Origin: Allantophomopsis cytisporea
Taxonomy: Eukaryota > Ascomycota > Leotiomycetes > Phacidiales > Phacidiaceae
Direction of reading: 5' to 3'
DNA: 64,000 nt
Assembly (NCBI GenBank): GCA_024752435.1
Contig: CP103035.1
Coordinates: forward strand, 1,922,001-1,986,000
The position numbers and the translations under genes were made by a program. The first letter of the stretch is position 1. The number at the start of each line of letters is the position of its first letter. Positions 34,985 to 44,639 of the stretch are shown here, piece after piece. The notes below the pieces were generated by a model. The model did no database searches. It had not been told where the DNA came from and worked only from the letters and a program-made list of their open reading frames with translations.

Positions 34985-35907
34985 TGAGCCTATCTCACCT
35001 TTACACTCGGACAGAGACGACACCGACGGCGAAGGCACATACCCGTAAAGTCAATGATTCTGGGAATCGTGAACGCCTTGAGGGGGAGTTGAAGTGATAC
35101 TTACAGTTGTCAAAGTGCTCTGGCAGTATCCGCGGGCCATCACTTCTGGTGGGCTCTCAATCTAATGGAGCTCTCCACTGATACTTGAGAGTGCGTCAAT
35201 GTCTTAGCGCTAGTATCGTGCTCAAGGGATTTGAGGCAGATTATAGACAGTTGTTTTCATTACTTGCCTCTTTGAACTCGCAAATATCTCAAGTTTTTGA
35301 GGGAGCTCTTTCTCTGGGGCTTAATCAATATTACCTGCATTTTAATTTGATGGTCTCAATGTTTCAAGTGAGGGTGGTTAAAGTGTTGAAGAAATATAGA
35401 AGTGGCGTGAACTGTCGGGCGAGATTATGAATTCTGTCGAAAAGAACTCTGAAATATTTTGCAGGCTGTCACTTTTCTGAGGGCCATCAATTTTGTGGGA
35501 CTTTTCATTAGTTCTAAGCATGGATTAACTCTACTACAATATCTTAGCGGTACGAATATGCCTGAGATATTCGAGTCAAATAATAAAAGTATTTGTTTAT
35601 TACGTACTTACTAGAACTCGACAAACCCAAAGATTTTGCGGAGGCTCATTGTTAAGTTTTTATCTACCTACTTCGAAATCTGGTGGGCTTATACACGTGA
35701 CATTTTTTAGATGAGGATCATAAAAGGATTAGGGATGAGCAGAAAGATAAACCACTTACAGCAAAGGGTTGACCAATACATCAAAGACCGGTGCGTGTAT
35801 GATAATTCTCTAAGAATTTTCTAATATTGCAAGAAACTATTTTCAAACCTATGTGGCACAAATATGAGTGACAGAACCAGTAAAGTAATAGAACCGCCGA
35901 CGTGGTA
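34985..35907. repeat. Segmental duplication, copy 1 (partner at 56546-57149)
   Basis: This aligns collinearly with 56546-57149. Shared stretches include TGAGCCTAT, ACACGTGACATTTT, and the long block from GAGGGCCATCA (35473) to GACGTGGTAGG (35909). Copy 1 has about 310 bp (about 35155-35465) that are absent from copy 2, with a GGCCAT at both edges. That fits a deletion between short repeats in copy 2. It ends in a 17-bp array, as copy 2 does. Confidence 0.85.
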
Positions 35908-36174
35908 GGGCCGGAGGTGTTGCAGGACCGGAAGACATCTAGAACCAGAAGTGTTGTAGGACCAGAAGACAGGTAGGACCAGAAGACATCTAGAACCAGA
36001 AGTGTTGTAGGACCAGAAGTCATGTAGAACCAGAAGACAGGTAGGACCAGAAGTCATGTAGAACCAGAAGACATGTAGGACCAGAAGTGCTGCAGGACCA
36101 GAAGTCATGTAGGACCAGAAGACAGGTAGGACCAGAAGTCATGTAGGACCAGAAGTGTTGCAGGACCGGAAGTA
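35908..36174. repeat. 17-bp tandem array, short version (about 15 units)
   Basis: Units of GGACCAGAAGTCATGTA, GGACCAGAAGTGTTGCA and variants, 17 bp each, occur about 15 times. The array ends directly against the truncated DUF3435 coding sequence at about 36180. The same monomer builds the 1-kb array at 57150-58203. Confidence 0.9.
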
Positions 36175-36182
36175 GTGTTGTA

Positions 36183-37598
36183 GTGTTTATATTAGCTTTA
36201 GCCTTTGCCGATAACGCCTTCAAAAACAAGTTTCAAGGCCCTCAGGATATCTACAATCTGGTAGTGCCGCCCAATGAGGACCGCATCCGTCTACGCTGGG
36301 ATGAGAAATGGGCGTCAAGACCTATCTTCCGCGATGCCGAGCAAACTGCAAAGGGAAGGCGCATATCCAACACCGAAGCTCTCCAGTACAACAAACACCG
36401 GCAACACTTCGTACGCCTAGGTCGAACATGTGGCTTTGAAAAGAATCTTGAGTGGTACGATTTACGACGAGGATCAGGAAAGAAGTTGACAGGTAAGATG
36501 CTGTTCTTCCGATCGAGTTATATTAAATCTAATAATGTGAAAACATAGAGACACTTACCCCAGAGGAGTGTAACCAAATTATGAGTCATCGGTCGAGAGC
36601 TGTGTATGAACGGCATTACATGCCAGCATTTATTGACCGAGACTGCGAAGCTATCTACCTTGGGCATACCCGGCGAGATGATCTTGTACGAGCAGTCGGA
36701 CGATTGATCCGACACAGCCAGGCACCAATTGGATTGACTAAGGATCAGGAGATGGAAGTCAGAAACCATCCAGAACTCCGCAAGCTCTACCGAAAACGAG
36801 AGTCATACACTGAAAAGATCAAAGTGGAGCTTGGCTTCCGTACGTTGACTGCAGCCAAGGGGGAGACGAGAGTGGTGGCAGCGGTATAACGACAACAACA
36901 AGGAGATATGCAGCTTGAAGAACAGATTGACTGAAGCCCGATTCAAGAGAGAACTCCAGGTTTTCCACGATACAGTTGATACTACAGAAGTAGATAGGCA
37001 GCTACAGGGAATTCTTCCGTCTGAGGTTCTCACCCCTTCTGCTATTACATATGAGCTCCAAGAACGTGCGGCAGTGGTCGAACTGATGTTCACATCCTTG
37101 GAGGACCTCAGTGAAAATCAAGTCGGTCAAGTACGTGTCCAGCTTATTGAAGCTCTCGCTCAACTCTGTAAGCGACAAGAAACCCCCCACCAGTTCAAGC
37201 AGAAAGGGTCGATAGAGCCCTTAAGAGTGGTACAGCCTGAAGCACTTCAGCAGCCTGAGCACCCTCTCGATCCAGACGAAGCGAGGGTAGAGCAAGCCAC
37301 AATGAGTGTAGACAAAGCAATTCTGAGCTCCCATAACACAGTAGCTACCGCTTTCTGTTGTGCTTTCTGCTTGGGTGATGAGGAAGTCGGACCGAAGAAG
37401 CGCTATCACAAATATAGCCGAATTGACAGTCTCATAAGACATTTTCAACACCCGCACCTTAGATATCGAGGCAGCGATGAAGGCTTTCATTGTCCTTACG
37501 ACGGCTGCTCAGCGTTTCTGGGGAATTCAATGCACTTTCTGAATCACTTCGAGCGGCAACACAGTGCCTATGTCCTTAAAATCGACAGTAATAATTGA
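36183..37598 (+). pseudogene. Truncated, frameshifted DUF3435 recombinase (captain relic)
   Basis: Homologous to the C-terminal two-thirds of a captain. The first piece, to the intron at 36499-36548, has FEKNLEWYDLRRGSGKKLTG, matching the RRG active-site region. The next has MSHRSRAVYERHYMPAFID, containing the candidate nucleophilic Tyr, then RAVGRLIRHSQAP. The frame is lost near a G run at about 36860-36866, then resumes one base over with CSLKNRLTEARFKRELQVFH and ends in a C2H2 finger (FHCPYDGCSAF with HFLNHFERQH). The N-terminal domain and the first catalytic Arg are missing: the coding sequence starts abruptly at the end of the 17-bp array. It is not a recent copy of the gene at 4274; the two are diverged. 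Non-functional as it stands. Confidence 0.88.
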
Positions 37599-38032
37599 AG
37601 AGAGTTTGATATTCTTAGTCTATTTCGATTACTTCTTTTGTTCTTCAGATTCTTGTCCTTTTGTATCTCAGGCATTCAGAAAGCAAGGCTTGTATTTATA
37701 TACTTAGCCTTGCTCTATAGAAGCATCTTATATGTATAATATGATCAAAGGATCGTTAAAAGGCATCGGCCTATATCTTTCTTATATTTTGTAACAGCAA
37801 ACGCCGTCATATCTTGATATTGCCGCTCTTCACATCTCTTATAAGATCTGAGTTGTGATGATTACAAAGATAATGATTCGAACTTCAGAGAGTCTATTCT
37901 TACAGGTTTCTTAGCTCTCATGCTGTTCTTTACCTCAATGCAGATTGGTTTTAAGGTAGTACAGGCAGGCAGGATAGATACTAGAATAAATTAAAGCTAT
38001 AAAACGCTTAGTAAGAGAATAAAGAGAACTAC
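37599..38032. other. Intergenic, convergent 3' ends
   Basis: About 430 bp of AT-leaning sequence between the captain relic and the 3' end of the first receptor gene. Nothing is recognised. Confidence 0.4.
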
Positions 38033-41000
38033 CTAAGTAGGTACAATATAAATGTCAAACTCAATAAAGGTCACTACACCAGAAGCCTGCCCAATAACTA
38101 TCGTCCGACCACTTGCAGCATGACAGACTGGGCGGTACTCAGGAGGAAGCCACAACACCTTGCATCCTCTCCACACTATCCAACATCTATCCTGACTTAT
38201 AGAGTAATCTGAATCCGTTTCCCCGCTTAGACTTGGTGGTGCATCAACGGGAAGACTAAGCTCAATACGACGTGTATCGGCTATGAGATACGAGCCATCA
38301 CTTCCAAAGGATAGCTGAGATATGTAGCCTTGATCTTTGAATGTGTTCTGAAGGGCCCCCGTCTGCGTGTCCCAGAGCCGCACTGTCTTATCATCTGATG
38401 CTGAAGCTACGAGGTAGCCATCTGGTGAGAAGGTGACAGCACTGACCGGCTCAGAATGACCTTCGAGTGTGTTCTGAAGGGCTCCCGTCTGCGTGTCCCA
38501 GAGCCGCACCGTCTCATCGCCTGATGCTGAGGCTACGAGGGAGCCATCTGGTGAGAAGGTGACAGCATTGACCCACTCAGAATGACCTTCGAGTGTGTTC
38601 TGAAGGGCCCCCGTCTGCATGTCCCAGAGCCGCACTGTCTTATCCTCTGATGCTGAGGCTACGAGGTAGCCATCTGGTGAGAAGGTGACAGCAGTGACCC
38701 ACTCAGAATGACCTTCGAGTGTGTTCCGAAGGGCCCCCGTCTGCATGTCCCAGAGCCGCACTGTCTTATCCTCTGATGCTGAGGCTACGAGGTAGCCATC
38801 TGGTGAGAAGGTGACAGCTCTGACCTCGTGAAAATGACCTTCGAGTGTGTTCTGAAGGGCCCCCGTCTGCGTATCCCAGAGCCGCACTGTGAAATCGCCT
38901 GATGCTGAGGCTACGAGGTAGCCATCTGGTGAGAAGGTGACAGCAGTGACCTCCCCAGAATGACCTTCGAGTGTGTTCTGAAGGGCCCCCGTCTGCGTGT
39001 CCCAGAGCCGCACTGTGGAATCCGAAGATGTTGAGGCTACGAGGTAGCCGTCTGGTGAGAAGGTGACAGCATTGACCCACTCAGAATGACCTTCGAGTGT
39101 GTTCCGAAGGGCCCCCGTCTGCGTGTCCCAGAGCCGCACTGTCTTATCCCAAGATGCTGAAGCTACGAGGTAGCCATCTGGTGAGAAGGTGACAGCAGTG
39201 ACCTCCCCAGAATGACCTTCGAGTGTGTTCTGAAGGGCCCCCGTCTGCGTGTCCCAGAGCCGCACTGTCTTATCCCAAGATGTTGAGGCTACGAGGTAGC
39301 CATCTGGTGAGAAGGTGACAGCAGTGACCCCCTGAGAATGACCTTCGAGTGTGTTCTGAAGGGCCCCCGTCTGCATGTCCCAGAGCCGCACTGTCTTATC
39401 CTCTGATGCTGAGGCTACGAGGTAGCCATCTGGTGAGAAGGTGACAGCATTGACCCACCAAGAATGACCTCCGAGTGTGTTCCGAAGGGCCCCCGTCTGC
39501 GTGTCCCAGAGCCGCACTGTCTTATCCTCTGATGCTGAAGCTACGAGGTAGCCATCTGGTGAGAAGGTGACAGCAGTGACCCCCGATGAATGACCTTCAA
39601 GTGTACTTAGACATGGGCTCCATTTATGTGAGACCTGTGGCCATCTTTTAATCCAAGATGGGCCTTGTCTTTTAAATTGATTCTTCGTCCAGCTTAAACG
39701 TGGGCTAAAGACAATAGCGGCATTATAAACTTGCAAAGGCGTTTGCTCAATTCCCGGAAAGTTGTAAAGTACAAATCGTTTAATATCAGATAACATTATA
39801 TATAGTTCTGGAGATTGTTGTTCCTATAGAACATCAGTTTGGCTTAATCAGGAACTGGGATTCTAGGTCGTAACTTACCTGTAGCATTCCTAAAACCTTT
39901 ATAATATCTTGTATACCATCAGAGAGCTTCCCAATCAGACCTAGTGTTTCAAGCCAGTAGAGGAGGTTTTCTTGTAGAAATAGATCTACACAACCACCAC
40001 CATCTAAGTCGACGGATTTCTGCTGAAAGCTGCAACTCGTCTGTAAGTGACGTAGCCAATACTGGCAATAGTACTGGATTCGTCCTACACGGACGTCAAT
40101 GGTATCTTTCGATATCTCGTGAACAAGAACGCCAGGATGTTGAAGATCACAAATATTCCGCTTAAGAGATTTCGACATTATTCGAATACACCTTTGAGTT
40201 AAAATCTCATGAGTGACAGCATGACTGGAAGTAATTATCCTTGAACCTGCGCCATTGATAAAATAGTCCTTCGCAGATTGATGGACAAAGTACACCACGT
40301 CATCTCGAATTGTGAAAAAGGATCCACAACCTCTTATTTCCTCTTTACAATCGAAGTCCTCATATTCCGCACCTACTGCATTGATGAGGGATTGGATTTC
40401 GTGTACTCGCAATGGTTGGAAGGCCATGACCATAGTAGAGAGTATTTCTCGGCGGATGACAAGGTCATCTATCGTTGCATCTTCAACTCTTTCCAATATG
40501 CGGTCGTACAAGTGCATGAGTCCAGCAGGAATTGTATTCAAAAACTGTCTGACTCGACGCTTGTTTATGTCGTTTAGCTCTTTGCATGCCAAGGCAACCC
40601 ATAGGAAAGTTCCTTCTGCCTTCTCAGTAAACATCTGCCTAACAAAATTCTCAAGTTCAGGGGCGTATTCTCTTTTTCTTGCTAGCACAGATACCTTTAA
40701 CTCAATGAACTTCTGGACCGCTTGGAAAACATAGGTAGAGTTCAGCTCTAGACTTGTACAGAGATGAGACTCATGTTTTATAATTCGTTCAATGTCGATC
40801 TCGTTCCGACTTGTTACAAGCCATTTGACTTTAGTCATTGAGCTTGCTTTTCCATTGAAGAGCAGATGAAAAAGCTCTCCGAGTCCAGAAGTACACTCGT
40901 CCAGTGCATCGATCATCAAGTAGATCCGGGGCTGACTTGATTGCTGTACTAGGCGGCCCAATATTCCAAACAATGCATGAAGTGCGTTTGAATCCTCAAA

Positions 41001-41677
41001 GAGACGTTTCCCCACATGCTTATATGATTCTTGTAGAATTTGTAGTAAAGACTCATCTTGAACAACTAGTTGATAAATGAGGCCTCTCAGAATAGCAACT
41101 GCGTGGTTCAGGTCGGAGGAAGTGCTCTGACAGAAAAAGTAGGATAGTATACCCGATCCAGAACAGTCCTGTAAGCGTTGTAACACCTCAGATATTATGG
41201 CAACCATCATCATAGTCTTGCCTTTGCCTGCATCACCGCGAATCCAGAGAAGGTTGGTATCATAATTGTTCCACCAGTCAACAAAAGCGTGGTCTTCAAA
41301 GACCCACGAGCATGATCCATCTAAGAGCTTGTCCTTGGTGGATTCAATACGCACTCTGTCGTCGCGAGGATCGGTGAGGCGCAAGTCCTGAAGACATTTT
41401 GTAGCATCGTGAGAAGCACCTTAATTGGCATTAGTTTAGAAGGAAGTTAATGGCTTTATATGACATTAAAGCACTTACCAATGTAGATTGGACCCCCACC
41501 GGAGTCGAACTGGTTTCCGAGCGCAGTTATGCCTCCACTGTTTTGTACAGCACCAGGGAGATTATTGATCATTTGGGCATGACTATTGCTGATAGTGTTG
41601 GCAGGTAGTGAATCTCTCATTCGATTATTAGGAGGCGGTTCTTCTGTTGGTGCTCTTCTTTGGTAATTTTGAGGCAT
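38033..41677 (-). CDS. NACHT-WD40 NOD-like receptor, NLR1
   Basis: Predicted exons on the reverse strand are 41677-41479, 41419-39879 and 39823-38033, giving 1176 aa. Residues 1-67 are a short disordered N-terminus ending in the Gly-rich motif GNQFDSGGGPIYIG. The NACHT domain has Walker A GDAGKGKTMM (about 128-137) and Walker B RIYLMIDALDECTSG, with RESTIVE-type helices after it. The C-terminal half holds ten WD40 repeats of 42 residues (126 bp), nearly identical in DNA sequence, plus a degenerate last blade (FKDQGYISQLSFGSDGSYLI). Fungal receptors of this type (HET-E/NWD class) sense non-self and trigger programmed cell death. The 1541-nt NACHT exon is exactly as long as in NLR2. No effector domain is fused; the adjacent phosphorylase gene is the probable partner. 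Confidence 0.92.
38350..39600. repeat. 126-bp WD40-coding repeats, ten copies
   Basis: Near-identical 126-bp units each encode one WD40 repeat (GHS...VTAVTFSPDGYLVASAS...KTVRLWDTQTGAL). Differences cluster at a few codons (SGV, EWV, GEV, QGV, HEV; EDK, WDK, SDS, GDF), the positions that line the propeller face. This is the pattern of concerted evolution with diversifying selection described for HET-type receptors. Confidence 0.92.
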
Positions 41678-42285
41678 TTTTGGAGCTCACAGGAAGACTT
41701 AGGCATGTGATTGCAAGAAGAACTGAAGAGATGAGAAACACAGAAAGCGAAGGGTGTAAGAAAGCAATAAACCAGTCCAGCCTTGCTGCGTAAGCGCACC
41801 TCTACTTTCCGAGCATACAGGGAAATCTGTGATATTGTTTATGATGGGAGCTCATGCCTGCGATGTTGTCATCTGCATTTGAAAGTTACAAGGCTTTTAT
41901 ATATATGTGTAGGATGATTCGATCGCTCACTTCTACTTTATTACACAGCCTCGCTGATACGACCCAAGGCGGATTCAATTGTTACTCAAGCAGCCCATTA
42001 TAATGATCAATGCGCGCAAATCAACAGCTTTGTAACAGAGGAGATTTTACTGCCACTGTGCAGTGTAACAGAGGAGATTTTACCGCCACTGTGCAGTTCA
42101 AATCAATGCAATTTGACCAAGAAACGTGCAATTACATTTATACACTGTTTCTTTTCTTTTTCCTACTGACCTGAAAAGCATCATCTAACTCAGAACATGC
42201 ACTAAAGAAAGACTAACAAACTACAAACAAGATGCGTCAAAACAGCTATTGTGCTCAATCATGAAAGAACCTCGAGTATAATCTA
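41678..42285. other. Intergenic between NLR1 and PNP gene
   Basis: About 600 bp between two genes transcribed the same way. It includes an exact-looking 33-bp direct duplication at 42031-42096 (TGTAACAGAGGAGATTTTAC, then GCCACTGTGCAG). The NLR1 promoter should be here. A reverse-strand frame at 41799-41617 overlaps but is not supported. Confidence 0.5.
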
Positions 42286-43449
42286 CTAAAACGACATTGG
42301 ACCCCCGCCTGAGTTATACGTGCCTCCATTCATCATTTTGCCGCCACCTGTAGAGAAAGTTCCAGTGAAATGATTGACCTGACTCGACTTTGTAGCCTGC
42401 TGCCCACTATCTCTCTGTGTATCTGGTCGAAGACCCGACTTTACATCCTCATGCCCATCACCTTTCTGTATGACTGGTTGAAGACCTTTCACAATTGTCG
42501 GCGCGATAGTATACAGAAACTCCTTCGCAAACGATGCAGCAGCCGCTGCAGCATATTTATGCCAGTTCCAGTTCTTGTGGCCATCTGCGTAATCCGAGAT
42601 CCCTCGGATGATCAGAGGTCGAACCTGATTCATCACACCAGCAGCCTCCATTTCGAAGCACCGCGCCTCATCACACAAGGCACTAATCCTGTCGCGCTCC
42701 AAGGCATTCTTCATCACTGAATCGCCAGAAGCTATGGTGCCTTGATGGAAGATGAGCTTTGTGCCCACTCGTTTTGGCCGGTCAATGTGCTCAGATGGAG
42801 GGCAAGCAGAACAGTCTGACGCATCTCCGTGGGGATACGTCGCTTTGAAAAGTTTGTCTTCAGTGAGGCCCGGATGTGCAAATGTAGAATCCTTCTCTGT
42901 AGTTTGTCGTAACCAGTGGTCGAATCGAGTACGACCGACCACTCTGTTTGCCAGAAGTTTTCCAAGGGCATTCTGAAGACTTTGCTCTGGTCTATCGAGG
43001 TAGCTTGTTATTTCAAACCCATCCTCCCTGTTCCTCCCCAAATCGTATTGAACGACAGCGGGTGCACCCACTTTGGCTGGCCATCCAACAACCACATCAC
43101 CAAGATGAATGTCGTTGTAGGGATCTGGATCGAACAGCTTATTCGGCACCCCACCACCGATCCCTACAAATAGATATATCCTGAGATTTGGAAAATTGAG
43201 TCTCATTGTAGGTATGAGGCCACTCGCTGAGACCTTTCCTGGGGAACTCGGTGGCATACAAGCTATAACAACGTTGTGTTTGTTGATAGAGCCGTAGGAA
43301 TAGGTATTGGTATCGGTAAATTTCAGTTCTGGGTCCTCGTGGTACTCATCCAGCGAATACATAGTTGCTGGGAGCTCACTCATAGGTAAGGCGCATAGCC
43401 ATCCCACAGTATATTCCTCTGGTCGAAGTATTGGTATACTTGATGCCAT
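42286..43449 (-). CDS. PNP_UDP nucleoside-phosphorylase-domain effector
   Basis: Single exon, 387 aa. The fold is the nucleoside phosphorylase family: the N-terminal EEYTVGWLCALPMSELPA, GIGGGVPN, IHLGDVVVGWP, then RCFEMEAAGVMNQ and IRGISDYADGHKN near the end. In fungi this domain is commonly the N-terminal effector of NOD-like receptors. Here it is a stand-alone protein with a disordered tail (about residues 320-387) that ends in two Gly-rich copies, GTFSTGGGKM and GTYNSGGGPM. The second closely resembles GNQFDSGGGPI at the N-terminus of the adjacent NLR1. It may cleave nucleosides or nucleotides when activated. Divergent to NLR2, co-directional with NLR1, 600 bp upstream of it. Confidence 0.9.
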   Translation of the reverse strand: MASSIPILRPEEYTVGWLCALPMSELPATMYSLDEYHEDPELKFTDTNTYSYGSINKHNVVIACMPPSSPGKVSASGLIPTMRLNFPNLRIYLFVGIGGGVPNKLFDPDPYNDIHLGDVVVGWPAKVGAPAVVQYDLGRNREDGFEITSYLDRPEQSLQNALGKLLANRVVGRTRFDHWLRQTTEKDSTFAHPGLTEDKLFKATYPHGDASDCSACPPSEHIDRPKRVGTKLIFHQGTIASGDSVMKNALERDRISALCDEARCFEMEAAGVMNQVRPLIIRGISDYADGHKNWNWHKYAAAAAASFAKEFLYTIAPTIVKGLQPVIQKGDGHEDVKSGLRPDTQRDSGQQATKSSQVNHFTGTFSTGGGKMMNGGTYNSGGGPMSF

Positions 43450-44639
43450 CTTGTTCCGACGCGGACTTTAAAACTGAAGTTTGACAGAGTTTGATATAGT
43501 TCGATAGATGGTAGAGTTCAATATATGTTTGTGTTTAGTATAATTGGTGGTTTGGTAATAACTTCGTTTACTAAGGATTATATAACTTGCTTTCACCGGA
43601 ATGATACACCAGGATTCAGGCGCAGCTCTGTTTCATGCAATTAAGCAAGCATTAACTTCAACACTGGAGAAAAAGCTGTTAAGTTCTCTGCGCTCTTTGT
43701 ATCAAGCATGTAGAAGACTCTATAGCCAGCCTTCTTTCAACCCCTCTTTGATCATGGCAATGCAGACCGATGGTGTGCATAATATCTCAGCTGAACAATC
43801 CTATGTGGTAAGTAGCCCGCTCAACTTACATGGGTAAGCCACCTTTGAATAGAAGGGTATACTTGCACAGATGAAAGCAAAACAAGGCTGAGCAAGAGAT
43901 GTCAGATCATAAGGGAACGCAACTTTAGAAAGCATGTGTTGACAAAAATAAAACATACTAAGTCAACAACCATTAAGACATGTTGAAGGAACAGAAACTA
44001 CAACTATCGAAGTGGGAAAGCCATCCCAGTAGACTCATATGTAAGGACAATAGGTTAACAAGACAGACTGAGAGATTGTAGATACCGTAACATGACTTTA
44101 TCATCGCTTTGCTCACAAGAATAAGGTATCCGTATGTTATTCAGGTGTGCAAGATGACCATAGCTTAGGCAACAAGGCTCGGGCCTGTTGAATTCAAAAT
44201 CGAGAAAAGTAAAGAAATGAGAAATGTAGATGGCGAAGAGTAGGTGGCTTGATCGCAGACAGGACATATTCAACTGGAAGAACCAGTGAAAAGCCGTACA
44301 GTAAGCGCCTGTCGATACAACTCTGCACACCCATTCAACTTCCCTACTAATAGCGACCTTACACATGGCACACTCAACTATGGCCGTATACTGCGATAAA
44401 TATGTTCTCCGCCTTTTCGGTGAGGCGATGCACATAGAAGGCTTAAATAATTGGCTTCTTACGGAAGTCATTCCTCATCGTGACGAACTCCAATTTCTTA
44501 GAAGACAAATTACTAAAAGGCGTTGGAAGGTGTTCAAACGTTCATTTCTAAACAACAATCAGTGAGACATTCTGTCACTAGAAACTCGATCAAGTACGAA
44601 GAGCAGCTTCTCGCGCCCAACGAATACCTCATTAGCGTA
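43450..44639. other. Divergent promoter region between PNP and NLR2
   Basis: About 1.2 kb separates the divergent PNP and NLR2 start codons. Open frames at 43601-43837 and 44365-44565 are unassigned. The latter (MAHSTMAVYCDKYVLRLF) could be an upstream exon of NLR2, followed by NSIKYEEQLLAPNEYLISV, but no in-phase splice join was found. Confidence 0.4.

Noticed and set aside
38766..39080. Alternative-frame protein with TRRLPRSL repeats
   Set aside because: A shadow of the WD40 repeats of NLR1.
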